From: CAWCXF01 sp963799455
GTDB taxonomy: Bacteria; Pseudomonadota; Alphaproteobacteria; Rhodobacterales; Rhodobacteraceae
Assembly (NCBI GenBank): GCA_963799455.1
Contig: CAWCXF010000008.1
Coordinates: forward strand, 310,001 to 374,000
DNA: 64,000 bases
Direction of reading: 5' to 3'
How positions within the stretch are numbered: the stretch's first letter is position 1; every line of letters begins with the position of its first letter. Under the pieces are notes generated by a model that saw nothing but the letters and a program-made list of their open reading frames with translations, did no database searches and was not told where the DNA came from. A program made the position numbers and the translations under genes. This document shows positions 9,020-19,644 of this stretch, in pieces.

Positions 9020-9529
9020 TCAGGGCGAGGGCCCGGGCATCAAGAACAGATCGGTGTCGCCCGACCGCGCTCCGGCGGCGGTCAGCATGGCGTGGATCTG
9101 GCCGCGGTGGTGGGTCTGGTGGGTGAACATGTGCGCCACGCAGAGCGCGCGGGGCTTCGAGACCTCTCGCCCCGCCGCCCCGGACCGCCAGGTCAGGTCG
9201 CCGTCGAGCGCGCCCTCGGCGAGCCCGTCGGCCCATGCCACAATGCGCCCGTCGGCCTCGGCCCGCGCCGCGCGAAGCCGCGCCCAGTCGGTCTCGAAGC
9301 CCACGCTCTCCGCGATCCCGCCTCGCGGCTTCTCCCAGCCCGCGAGGCGCGACATCCACATGGCGTCGGCCCACAGCAGATGGCTGAAGGTGGCGCGGAT
9401 GGAGCCGAAATGCGCGCCGCGGTCGGCCTCGCGCGCCGCCTCGTCGAGCCCGTCGGCGGCGGCCAGCAGGCTCGCGTTCTGCCACGCGTTGTAGCGCGCC
9501 ATCGTGCGCGCGTGGGCAAGCCCGATCAC
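9020..9529 (-). CDS. DinB family protein
   Basis: The 169-residue protein has the four-helix DinB/YfiT-like pattern. It starts RTMARYNAWQN, a common DinB beginning, then has HLLWADAMW near 51-59 and HMFTHQTHHRGQIH in the last quarter. The three histidines of this pattern bind a divalent metal in family members. DinB-like proteins include thiol-dependent transferases and many of unknown activity. The gene lies 78 bp upstream of acuI on the same strand and could share its transcript. No cysteine thiol partner is suggested by context, so no specific reaction is assigned. Confidence 0.85.
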   Translation of the reverse strand: MIGLAHARTMARYNAWQNASLLAAADGLDEAAREADRGAHFGSIRATFSHLLWADAMWMSRLAGWEKPRGGIAESVGFETDWARLRAARAEADGRIVAWADGLAEGALDGDLTWRSGAAGREVSKPRALCVAHMFTHQTHHRGQIHAMLTAAGARSGDTDLFLMPGPSP

Positions 9530-9774
9530 CCGCGCGCTCCGGGCCGGCGGCTCGGCGGGCGGGATGGCGCGGCGGACGGGTCGGGCATGGGGGCCTCCTC
9601 GGCGCGGGGCGCGACGCGAGCACCATCAAGACCGCGGCCCCTCTCATCCGCAAGGCGCCCGCGGGGTGCGCGGCCCGCGTCGGGCCCCGAGTGGGTCGCG
9701 GCCTTTCGCCTTGCCGGTGGGGCGCCCGCGCCATAGCGTCCTCGCCTCATGCCCCCGCCGCCTGGGAGACCGCC

Positions 9775-10824
9775 ATGACCCGCACCGCCCCCGCCTGCGC
9801 AGGCTTCGCCCTCGCCACCCTGCTCGCCGCCCCCGCCGTGGCGCAGGACCCTGAGCTTCTGATCCTCGACTGGTCGGGCTTCGAGGAGGAGCCGTTCTAC
9901 CCCGGCTACGTCGAGAAGCACGGCGAGGCACCGACCTTCACCTTCTTCGGCGACGAGGAGGAGGCGTTCCAGAAGCTGCGATCGGGGTTCCGGGCCGACA
10001 TCTCGCACCCCTGCCCGCACTCGGTGCGGAAGTGGCGCGACGCGGGGTTGATCGAGCCCTGGGACGTGTCGAGGATCCCCTCCTACGAGGGCGTGGGCGA
10101 GGAGTATCGCTCCCCGCCGCTCGTCGACGCCGATGGCGTCTGGTTCATCCCCGCCGACCTCGGCAAGACTGCGATCGCCTACAACACCGAGGAGGTGCCC
10201 GCCGACGACGTCTCGACGCTCCAGGTGTTCGCCGACCCGAAATATGCGGGGCGCATCTCGCTGCCCGACAACGTGGACGATGTCTACGCGCTGGCCTACC
10301 TCGCCACGGGCACGGCCGACTGGACCCAGGCCACCGACGAGGCGTTCCGGGCGGCGTCGGACTGGCTGCGCCAGGTCCATCCCAACGTGCGGACCTACTG
10401 GACCGACGGCGCCGAGCTGGGCCAGCTCATGGCCACCGGCGAGGTGCTCGTCGCCTGGTCCTGGAACGAGACGCCGGTGTCGCTCGCGGCCTCCGGCCAG
10501 CCGATCGCCTTCCAGCGCGAGGCGGCGGAGGGCTCGTCGAGCTGGGGCTGCGGCTACGTCAACCTCGTGGACGGGCCGGGCTCCGAGGAGAAGGCGCACG
10601 ACTTCGTCGAGGCGTTCCTGAGCCCCGAGGTGACCGAGTTCATCGTCACTGAATGGGGCTACGGCCACGGCAACGAGAGGGCGATGGAGGCGATCGACGC
10701 GGCCACGCTGGAGGAGGTCGGGCTCGGGCCGGTCGAGGCCCCGGTGCTGCGCCAGCTGCCGATGGACGACGCCCTGCGCGAGCGCATGATCGAGGAGTTC
10801 GAGCTGATCAAGGCGGGGTTCTGA
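9775..10824 (+). CDS. PotD-like extracellular solute-binding protein (polyamine-type ABC transporter)
   Basis: The 349-residue secreted protein starts at the ATG at 9775 after GGGAGA. Its signal peptide ends AVA at 21-23. The fold is that of spermidine/putrescine-binding proteins: SGFRADISHPCPHSV, a GVWFIPADLGKTAIAYNTEEV middle segment and a GYVNLVDGPG C-terminal lobe. These proteins deliver polyamines or similar cations to an inner-membrane ABC transporter. No permease or ATPase gene lies nearby, so it is an orphan here and must use components encoded elsewhere or act differently. A perfect 14-bp hairpin overlaps the stop codon. Confidence 0.88.
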   Translation: MTRTAPACAGFALATLLAAPAVAQDPELLILDWSGFEEEPFYPGYVEKHGEAPTFTFFGDEEEAFQKLRSGFRADISHPCPHSVRKWRDAGLIEPWDVSRIPSYEGVGEEYRSPPLVDADGVWFIPADLGKTAIAYNTEEVPADDVSTLQVFADPKYAGRISLPDNVDDVYALAYLATGTADWTQATDEAFRAASDWLRQVHPNVRTYWTDGAELGQLMATGEVLVAWSWNETPVSLAASGQPIAFQREAAEGSSSWGCGYVNLVDGPGSEEKAHDFVEAFLSPEVTEFIVTEWGYGHGNERAMEAIDAATLEEVGLGPVEAPVLRQLPMDDALRERMIEEFELIKAGF

Positions 10825-10845
10825 GGGCTGCGCCCTCAGAACCCC
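10815..10845 (+). terminator. Perfect 14-bp hairpin across the potD-like stop codon
   Basis: GGGGTTCTGAGGGC (10815-10828) and its exact complement at 10832-10845 flank a TGC loop. The TGA stop of the binding protein (10822-10824) lies inside the stem. No T-run follows, so termination may need Rho, or the hairpin may protect the mRNA 3' end. It separates this gene from ssrA. Confidence 0.65.
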
Positions 10846-10955
10846 GCGCCCCGGCCCCCGAGCCGCGGCCTCGTCGGCGACGGGAGCCGACGCGCCGGGT
10901 GCGCCCGGCGCGTCTCGGTCGGTGGCGAACGGGGCGATCCGCCCCTCCAAGCCGC

Positions 10956-10984
10956 TTGAACGGACGCGCCCTCGCGGCTATGTC
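10956..10984 (+). promoter_or_regulatory. Probable promoter of ssrA
   Basis: TTGAAC at 10956-10961 and TATGTC at 10979-10984 are separated by 17 bp, a sigma-70-type arrangement. They sit just upstream of the acceptor piece of tmRNA, with a predicted start near 10991. Confidence 0.55.
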
Positions 10985-10990
10985 TGGGGC

Positions 10991-11315
10991 GTCCGGCGAC
11001 GGACTATGGCGATAAACGCGCACGTAATAAGCGGATCGGACCCGGGGGCGGTACCCGGCGGCTCCACCATCATCCCCTCGTTGGGGGGCGAGCGGGGCCG
11101 AAACAGGATCGACGAACGTCTAAAGGTGTCAGCTTTCGCTCGGTGAGGTACCACCGATATCGGTCCACAACGCATAGTTGCCAACGACAACCGTGCTCCG
11201 GTGGCGCTCGCGGCCTGAGGCCGTTCGTGACACCGACTGACTGAAGCCCTTGCGTCTAGCAACGCAAGGCGGGGTCCGCAGGCACCTGGCAACAGAAGCC
11301 TGCAACCTCCTCCCT
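10991..11315 (+). ncRNA. ssrA: tmRNA, circularly permuted two-piece form
   Basis: The 3' acceptor piece comes first and ends CGGCTCC-ACCA at 11059-11069. After a short excised loop the coding piece starts GGGGCCG at 11094-11100. These 7-mers pair to form the acceptor stem (one G-U), as in alphaproteobacterial two-piece tmRNA. The tag frame at 11180-11218 encodes ANDNRAPVALAA then TGA, preceded by the TAGTT element. GGATCGACGAACG after the 5' end matches the conserved tmRNA 5' region. tmRNA rescues stalled ribosomes and marks products for ClpXP and other proteases. The outer ends are approximate; the acceptor stem, tag and CCA are read directly. sspB follows. Confidence 0.93.
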
Positions 11316-11511
11316 CCCTCCCCTCCATGACCTGTCCCGGCGCTTGGCGGGGCACCCGAGCTGCGCCACCCCTCGCCCCGAGGCCGTTCCTCAGGACCGT
11401 CCGCGCCGCGAGGGATGCCATGCGGTCGGGCGCCGACGCCTCTCCCGCCGCCCTTTCGCGCATCTGCGGGTTGTCCTAACCTGCCCCCCGCAGGACGAGG
11501 GGGGACCGCCC

Positions 11512-12018
11512 ATGGCGCGACGGCTCGACTACGCGAACCTCATGCACCGGGCGATGCGCGGGCTGATCCAGGAGGCGCTGACCGAGGTGGCCGAGCACGG
11601 CCTGCCGGGCGCGCACCACTTCTTCATCACCTTCGACACGCTGCACCCGGACGTGGAGATCGCCGACTGGCTCTCGGACCGCTACCCCGAGGAGATGACG
11701 ATCGTCATGCAGAACTGGTTCGAGGGCCTGGAGGTCGGCCAGGAGGGATTCTCGGTCACGCTCAACTTCGGGGACGCGCCCGAGCCGCTCTACATCCCCT
11801 ACGAGGCCATCCGCACCTTCGTGGACCCCTCCGTCGAGTTCGGCCTGCGCTTCGAGGCCCATGACGAGAGCGGCGACGAGGCCGAGCGCGGCGACGAGGC
11901 GCCGCCCGCGGCCGCGCCGGGGGCGGCATCCGCCTCCGAGGACGCGCCCTCGGGCGCGCGCGGCCGCAAGGCGCCCGGCGACGCCGAGGTCGTCTCGCTC
12001 GACAAATTCCGCAAGTAG
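11512..12018 (+). CDS. sspB: ClpXP adaptor SspB (alpha type)
   Basis: The 168-residue protein starts at the ATG at 11512 after GAGGGGGGA. Residues 1-115 form the SspB peptide-binding domain (HHFFITFDTLHPDV, PEEMTIVMQNWFEGLEV, FSVTLNFGDAPEPLYIPYEAI). A disordered acidic and Ala-rich linker of about 45 residues follows. The last residues, VVSLDKFRK, match the ClpX-docking tail of alpha SspB. SspB binds the SsrA tag with its body and ClpX with its tail, so tagged proteins reach ClpXP. Its position directly after the tmRNA gene fits this joint function. Confidence 0.93.
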   Translation: MARRLDYANLMHRAMRGLIQEALTEVAEHGLPGAHHFFITFDTLHPDVEIADWLSDRYPEEMTIVMQNWFEGLEVGQEGFSVTLNFGDAPEPLYIPYEAIRTFVDPSVEFGLRFEAHDESGDEAERGDEAPPAAAPGAASASEDAPSGARGRKAPGDAEVVSLDKFRK

Positions 12019-12037
12019 CGCATGGCCCGGGCCGCGA

Positions 12038-12066
12038 TTGCCCCGGGCGGCGCGGCCGCGTAAGCC
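12038..12066 (+). promoter_or_regulatory. Possible promoter of fumC
   Basis: TTGCCC at 12038-12043 and TAAGCC at 12061-12066 are 17 bp apart, upstream of the AGGAGG ribosome site and ATG of fumC. The -10 match is modest. Confidence 0.35.
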
Positions 12067-12091
12067 CCGCGCGCGTCACTCAGGAGGCCCC

Positions 12092-13480
<1,389 letters not shown>

Positions 13481-13498
13481 GCGCGTCCCGCTAGCGCC

Positions 13499-13693
13499 GT
13501 GGCCAAGCCCATCAGCCTCAGCCGAGCCCGCAAGGCCCGCGCCCGCGAGGAGGCGCGGCGGCAGGCCGACGCCAACGCGGCGCGCCACGGGCGCAGCAGG
13601 GCCGAGCGCGAGGCGGAGCGGGCCGAGGCCGAGGCGCGGGCGCGGCGGCTCGACTGGCACCGGCGCGAGGACGGTCCCTCGGATGAGGGCTGA
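13499..13693 (+). CDS. DUF4169 family small basic protein
   Basis: The 64-residue protein has a GTG start 19 bp after fumC and is rich in Arg, Ala and Glu. Its opening MAKPISLSRARKARAREE is characteristic of DUF4169. It is probably helical throughout and strongly charged. Its function is unknown. It overlaps the next gene by 11 bp, indicating one transcript. fumC-DUF4169-ribbon-helix-helix is a familiar Rhodobacterales order, which supports the call despite the short length. Confidence 0.8.
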   Translation: MAKPISLSRARKARAREEARRQADANAARHGRSRAEREAERAEAEARARRLDWHRREDGPSDEG

Positions 13694-13916
13694 GGGCGCC
13701 CCCGACCGGCCGGTCAAGCGCTCGCTGACGATCCGCGGCCACCGCACCTCGGTCTCGCTGGAGCGCGCCTTCCTCGACGGCTTGCGCGAGATCGCGGCCG
13801 GGCGGGGGCTCTCGCTCGACGCGCTGGCGGCCGAGATCGACGCCGAGCGCGACGCCAGCACCAACCTCGCCTCGGCGATCAGGCTCTTCGTGCTGGCGCA
13901 CCATCGCGGACGTTGA
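13683..13916 (+). CDS. Ribbon-helix-helix domain protein
   Basis: The 77-residue protein has an N-terminal beta strand (KRSLTIRGHRTSVSLE) and two predicted helices (FLDGLREIAAGRGLSLDALAAEI), matching the RHH_4-type fold often annotated as aryl-sulfate sulfotransferase-like. RHH proteins dimerise and bind DNA through the paired strand. A regulatory target is unknown. It begins inside the end of the DUF4169 gene and ends 15 bp before the stop of a convergent gene. Confidence 0.8.
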   Translation: MRAEGAPDRPVKRSLTIRGHRTSVSLERAFLDGLREIAAGRGLSLDALAAEIDAERDASTNLASAIRLFVLAHHRGR

Positions 13917-13931
13917 GCCCTCGTCGGTCGG

Positions 13932-14249
13932 TCACTCGACGGCTTGGGGGGCGTATCGCCGAAGCTGGTCGCGCGCGGTCTCGATCATCGGCCCCATGTC
14001 GCAGCCCGCCGCCTGCGCCAGCAGGATGATGTTGGTCTGGATCGCGGTGAACATCGTCACCGTGGCCGGGTCGGCCGCCTCGACGTCGCCGCCGGCCGTC
14101 TGGCGCAGGCCCTCGTAGACCCCGGCGAAGCCGTGCTGGAGGAAGGTGCAGTCGTCCCTGGCGTCCGGCATCGTCTCGGGGGTGGCCGCTTCCTGCGCGG
14201 AGGCGGGCAGGGCGACGAGGAGCGCGAGCGTGGTGGCGGCGAGTCGCAT
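13932..14249 (-). CDS. Small secreted protein of unknown function
   Basis: From the ATG at 14249, with AGGAG correctly placed, the protein is 105 residues; a longer open frame to 14444 is not supported. A signal peptide ends PASAQ near residue 19. The mature part has two cysteines (DDCTFLQHGF and AAGCDMG), which could form a disulfide in the periplasm. It ends in a helical ARDQLRRYAP segment. I do not recognise a family. It is convergent with the ribbon-helix-helix gene and divergent from the tusA-like gene. Confidence 0.75.
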   Translation of the reverse strand: MRLAATTLALLVALPASAQEAATPETMPDARDDCTFLQHGFAGVYEGLRQTAGGDVEAADPATVTMFTAIQTNIILLAQAAGCDMGPMIETARDQLRRYAPQAVE

Positions 14250-14373
14250 GGGCCATCTCCTGCGGGCCTTCGGGCCCCGACAGCTAGGCCCGATGGGGGC
14301 GCCGGCGACGCCGGATCGCCGGCCCCGTCGTCGGCGCTGGACAGCGCGGCGCCCTTGCCGCAGCCTTCGCGCC

Positions 14374-14613
14374 GTGACGACGCGGATCGCCCATGACGAG
14401 GAGCTCGACGCGCGCGGGCTCCTGTGCCCGCTGCCGGTGCTCAAGGCGGCGCGACGGATGCGGGAGATGCCCTCCGGCCAGGTGCTCAGGCTCCTCGCGG
14501 ACGATCCGGCCGCGGTGGTGGACGTGCCCCATTTCTGCGCCGAGGGGGGCCACGAGCTGCTGCGCGCCGCCCACGAGGACGGCGCGCAGGTCTACCTCAT
14601 CCGCCGAGCCTGA
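14374..14613 (+). CDS. TusA/SirA-family sulfurtransferase
   Basis: The 79-residue protein carries the family motif ARGLLCPLPVLKAARRM, whose cysteine carries persulfide sulfur. The only workable start is a GTG at 14374 (VTTRIAHDEELDARG). TusA-like proteins pass sulfur for tRNA thiolation, molybdenum cofactor maturation or sulfur oxidation. Which applies here cannot be read, because no partner gene is adjacent. Length and the single cysteine motif fit well. It is convergent with rne, with a hairpin between them. Confidence 0.85.
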   Translation: MTTRIAHDEELDARGLLCPLPVLKAARRMREMPSGQVLRLLADDPAAVVDVPHFCAEGGHELLRAAHEDGAQVYLIRRA

Positions 14614-14626
14614 GCCCCTTGCCTGA

Positions 14627-14646
14627 GCCCGGGCCGGAGCCCGGGC
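14627..14646. terminator. Hairpin between convergent tusA-like gene and rne
   Basis: GCCCGGGC at 14627-14634 and again at 14639-14646 flank a CGGA loop. The octamer is self-complementary, so the copies pair as an 8-bp stem usable from either strand. There is no clear T-run. Confidence 0.45.
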
Positions 14647-14666
14647 TGCTGGGGCAGCTGGAAGGG

Positions 14667-17600
14667 TCAGCGCCCCAGCGACCACCAGCCGCGGCGCTTG
14701 GGCTTGGACGGCGCGCCCTCGGCCATCGCGGGCTCGGGCTCCGCGTCCTCGGCCATCGCGTCCTCGGCCATCGCGGGCTCGGCCATCGCGGGCTCGGGCT
14801 GGGCGTCCTCCCGCTCTGCGGGCTCGGGATCCTCGGCGCTCGCATCGGCGGGCTCGCGCTCGGACGCGTCGGCGTCGGCCGCCGCGCCGCGGAGGGGCGT
14901 CGGCTCGTCTCCGCCGTCGGGCTCGGGCTCCGCCGTCACCTCCTCGGGCAGCGCGGCGGGCGACCAGCGCGACTTGGTCTCGAACGGCGCGTCGGACCGG
15001 GCCGCGCCGCCGGCGGCGCGCTGCGCCGCAGGGACGAAGAGCGGCACCGATTCGGGCTCGGGCTCCGCGCTCGGCGTGCCCTCGCTCGCCATGTCGCCTC
15101 CGGCGCCGTCGTCCTCCGGCGCCCCCTGCTCGCCGGTCGCCATGCCCTCCGGCGCGTCCGCGCTCGACGCCTCCGGCGCGTCGGCGACCGCGGCCTCCAC
15201 GACCGTCCCCTCGTCGCCGGCCGCCACGCTCTCCGGCACGGCGTCGCCGGGCGCGTCCACGACCGGCGGCTCCTCCGAGAGGAGGTTCGCGCCCTCCGCG
15301 GACGCCGCCTCCCCATGCGCGACCGCGGCGTCGGAGGCCGCGCCGACCGCGGCCGGCGCCTCGGCCGCGGCCGGCGCGGGCGAGCGGCCGCGGCGGCGGC
15401 GCGTCACCGTGCGGCGGCCCTCCGGCGCCTCGCCCTCCGGTGCCTTCCCCTCGGCCGGCTCGGCGTCGGAGGGGGCGTCCGACGGGTCGCCGTCCTCATC
15501 GTCCGAGCGGGCGCCGGCCGCGTCGTCGCCGCGCGCGCCCGAGCGCCGCCTGCGGCGCCGGCGGCGCTTCCTGCGGGGCGAGCCCTCCTCCTCGTCGCCG
15601 TCGGACGGGGCGCTCGCGGCCTCCCCATCGGCGGGCTCGTCGCCGGCCTCGGCCTCGGCCTCGGCTTCGGTCTCGGGCCCTGCCTCATCCTCGGCTTCGG
15701 TCCTGGACCGCGCGCGGGCTTCCGCGTCCGCACCGGCTTCGGCCTCGCGGCGCTCCTCCTCGGCCAGCGCGGCCTCGTCGAGCTCGTCCATCAGCGAGGC
15801 GTCGCCCTTGACGACCGGGACCGCGATGGCCTCGACGGTGCGGGTCTGGGTGCGCGACTTCTCGATCGAGAAGTCTGGCGGGACCAGATGCGCGTCGGCC
15901 TCGAGCCGCACGGTCATGCCGGTGCGCGCCTCGATCGCGGCGAGGTGCTCGCGCTTGTGGTTGAAGAGGAAGTTGACGACGCCCACCGGCGCGCGCACCT
16001 GGACCTCCTTCGAGCGGCCGCGCACGCCCTCCTCCTCGACCTGGCGGACGATGGTGAGCGCGAGGCTCTCCTCGGAGCGCACCAGACCGGTGCCGTGGCA
16101 GGCCGGACAGGGCTGCGTCGTGGCCTCGATCATGCCGGGGCGCATGCGCTGGCGCGACATCTCCAGCAGGCCGAAGCCCGAGATGCGGCCGATCTGGATG
16201 CGCGCGCGGTCGGTCTTGAGCGCGTCCTTCAGCCGCTTCTCGACGGCGGCGTTGTTGCGCCGGTCGTCCATGTCGATGAAGTCGATCACGATCAGCCCCG
16301 CGAGGTCGCGCAGCCGGACCTGGCGCGCCACCTCGTCGGCGGCCTCGAGGTTGGTGGCGAGCGCCGTCTCCTCGACCGAGACCTGCTTGGTGGCGCGCCC
16401 CGAGTTGACGTCGATCGCCACCAGCGCCTCGGTCACGCCGATGACGATGTAGCCGCCCGAGCGGAGCTGGACGGTCGGGTTGAACATGCCCGCGAGGGTG
16501 CTCTCGACCTGATAGCGCGCGAAGAGCGGCATCGGATCGGAGTAGAGCGTCACGTTCTGCGCATGCGCGGGCATGATCATCGCCATGAAGTCGCGCGCCG
16601 TGCGCCAGCCGGCCTCGCCCTCCACGATCACCTCGTCGATCTCGCGCGAGTAGAGGTCGCGGATCGTGCGCTTGACGAGATCCCCCTCCTCGTAGATCTT
16701 GGCGGGCGCGATCGACTTGAGCGTCAGCGCGCGCACCTGCTCCCACAGCCGCTGGAGGTATTCGTAGTCGCGCCGGATCTCGGTCTTGGTGCGCTTGGCG
16801 CCGGCGGTGCGCACGATCAGCCCCGCGCCGCGCGGCACCTGGATCTCGGCGGCGATCTCCTTGAGCTTCTTGCGATCGGCCGCGTTGGTGATCTTGCGGG
16901 AGATGCCCCCCCCCCGCGCGGAGTTGGGCATCAGCACGCAGTAGCGGCCCGCGAGGCTGAGATAGGTCGTCAGAGCGGCGCCCTTGTTGCCGCGCTCCTC
17001 CTTGACGACCTGCACCAGCATGATCTGGCGGACCTTGACGACCTCCTGGATCTTGTAGCGGCGCGGGCGGGCGCGCGGCCGCGGCGCGAGGTCCGCGTCG
17101 TCGTCCGAGACCTCCTCGATCTCGGGGTCGCGCTCGGAGGGCGGCCGGGCGCCTCGGCCGCGCGAGCGCCCCCCCCCGCGGCCGGAGCGACCCCCGGGCA
17201 TGGTCTCAGGCGTGTCCTCGATCAGCCCGCTCTCGGAGGCGTCGCCGCCGATGGTCTCCATGCCGCGGACATCGCCGCCGTCCGGGTCGGCATCCTCCGG
17301 CTCGGGGCCGTCCGAGCCCTCGCCGTGGGGCTCGACGTCGCCCGCGTCGTCGGGGCCCTCCGCCCCGCCCGCATCCGCGGGGGGATCGGCGGCCCTGGTG
17401 GCGCCGCCCGGCGCGTCCTCGGCCATCGCGCGGCCGTCTTCGTCCTCAGGGCCGTCCCCCTCGGCGCCGGGCGCCTCGCCTCCGCGCTCGTCGTCCGCCT
17501 CGTCCTCCCGCGCCTCGCGCCGCGGGCGGCGCGTCCGCTCGGCGCGCTGGGCCTCGGCCTTCGCCTCGGCCTCCTCCTCGGCCAGGAGCGCCTCGCGGTC

Positions 17601-17852
17601 GGCCACGGGGATCTGGTAGTAGTCGGGGTGGATCTCGGCGAAGGCCAGGAAGCCGTGGCGGTTGCCGCCGTATTCGACGAATGCGGCCTGGAGCGAGGCC
17701 TCTACGCGGGTGACCTTGGCGAGGTAGATGTTGCCGGCGAGCTGGCGGCGGTTCTCCGACTCGAAGTCGAACTCCTCGAGCCGGTTGCCGTCCACCACCA
17801 CGACCCGGGTCTCCTCCGGGTGGGTGGCGTCGATGAGCATCTTCTTTGACAT
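14667..17852 (-). CDS. rne: Ribonuclease E
   Basis: The 1061-residue endoribonuclease is the core of the RNA degradosome. The N-terminal MSKKMLIDATHPEETRV is typical of alphaproteobacterial RNase E. The S1 domain (about 40-300) is interrupted by a roughly 170-residue acidic, Gly/Arg-rich insertion. The catalytic DNase I-like part includes VAIDVNSGR and LIVIDFIDMDD, and the zinc-link CPACHGTG lies near 580. The last third is acidic, disordered, has an Arg-rich block (RRKRRRRRRRRS) and ends in five-residue MAEPA/MAEDA repeats; it should scaffold partner proteins. About 440 bp of upstream sequence could host the autoregulatory leader known for rne in other bacteria, but no structure is proven here. 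Confidence 0.95.
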   Translation of the reverse strand: MSKKMLIDATHPEETRVVVVDGNRLEEFDFESENRRQLAGNIYLAKVTRVEASLQAAFVEYGGNRHGFLAFAEIHPDYYQIPVADREALLAEEEAEAKAEAQRAERTRRPRREAREDEADDERGGEAPGAEGDGPEDEDGRAMAEDAPGGATRAADPPADAGGAEGPDDAGDVEPHGEGSDGPEPEDADPDGGDVRGMETIGGDASESGLIEDTPETMPGGRSGRGGGRSRGRGARPPSERDPEIEEVSDDDADLAPRPRARPRRYKIQEVVKVRQIMLVQVVKEERGNKGAALTTYLSLAGRYCVLMPNSARGGGISRKITNAADRKKLKEIAAEIQVPRGAGLIVRTAGAKRTKTEIRRDYEYLQRLWEQVRALTLKSIAPAKIYEEGDLVKRTIRDLYSREIDEVIVEGEAGWRTARDFMAMIMPAHAQNVTLYSDPMPLFARYQVESTLAGMFNPTVQLRSGGYIVIGVTEALVAIDVNSGRATKQVSVEETALATNLEAADEVARQVRLRDLAGLIVIDFIDMDDRRNNAAVEKRLKDALKTDRARIQIGRISGFGLLEMSRQRMRPGMIEATTQPCPACHGTGLVRSEESLALTIVRQVEEEGVRGRSKEVQVRAPVGVVNFLFNHKREHLAAIEARTGMTVRLEADAHLVPPDFSIEKSRTQTRTVEAIAVPVVKGDASLMDELDEAALAEEERREAEAGADAEARARSRTEAEDEAGPETEAEAEAEAGDEPADGEAASAPSDGDEEEGSPRRKRRRRRRRRSGARGDDAAGARSDDEDGDPSDAPSDAEPAEGKAPEGEAPEGRRTVTRRRRGRSPAPAAAEAPAAVGAASDAAVAHGEAASAEGANLLSEEPPVVDAPGDAVPESVAAGDEGTVVEAAVADAPEASSADAPEGMATGEQGAPEDDGAGGDMASEGTPSAEPEPESVPLFVPAAQRAAGGAARSDAPFETKSRWSPAALPEEVTAEPEPDGGDEPTPLRGAAADADASEREPADASAEDPEPAEREDAQPEPAMAEPAMAEDAMAEDAEPEPAMAEGAPSKPKRRGWWSLGR
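14716..14805 (-). repeat. 15-bp tandem repeat in the rne 3' end
   Basis: Six in-frame 15-bp units, mostly TCCTCGGCCATCGCG or GGCTCGGCCATCGCG on the plus strand, encode a run of five-residue units such as MAEPA, MAEDA and AEPEP in the C-terminal tail of RNase E. The unit length matches repeats at 24007, 58277 and 60391. Confidence 0.85.
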
Positions 17853-18249
17853 GATTGGGTTCCGGCGCCACGGCCCCTCCCCATGCGGGACGCGGCGCGC
17901 GGACGGGGCCCGGGCGGCGCGAGGGTTCGGCGGTGGCGGCTGTCAGGGGCGGGCGATCGCCGTGCGGATGGCGCAGGCGCATCAACGCCCGGGCCGGCTC
18001 CGCATCGAACAGCGCATCGCATCGCGTGTCTCTCCGGCGCCTCGCGGCGCCCGCTCAGGGGGCCCCGATCCTGCGGCTGAGGCCTCAGGGCATCGGGGCG
18101 AGGCTCGGGCCCGGGCTCGGGCCCTTGGCTGCCAGGCCCGCGAAGGACGGCCTGCATGAGGGGCCGCGCGACACGGGGTGGCGAAACTCACGGGCCGCCG
18201 CGGCACTTGCGCGCGGCCGCGACCCGTCCCCCCATTAAGGTGAACGCGG
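17853..18249. other. Region upstream of rne
   Basis: About 400 bp between rne and the dctD terminator hold no credible gene. The segment should contain the rne promoter and a long 5' leader. G+C-rich inverted repeats (around 18100-18125, CTCGGGCCCGGGCTCGGGCCC) are visible but I cannot assign a function. Confidence 0.4.
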
Positions 18250-18273
18250 GCCCGATGACAACCGCAATCGGGC
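18250..18273 (-). terminator. Possible terminator after dctD-like gene
   Basis: On the minus strand GCCCGAT and ATCGGGC pair as a 7-bp stem around a 10-base loop, 20 bp after the dctD stop. TTCACCTTAAT follows in the transcript direction, giving a weak T-rich tail. Confidence 0.45.
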
Positions 18274-18293
18274 GGCCGGGGCGGCGGGCGTGC

Positions 18294-19620
<1,327 letters not shown>

Positions 19621-19644
19621 CTCGAAACCCGGCTCCCTGCTACA

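Noticed and set aside
10922..11146. Small plus-strand open frame of 74 codons
   Set aside because: It runs through the tmRNA gene, whose acceptor stem and tag are read directly.
14424..17849. 1141-residue plus-strand open frame
   Set aside because: It lies antisense to rne, has low-complexity Arg/Leu/Gly composition and no family motif. It is open only because of the high G+C content.
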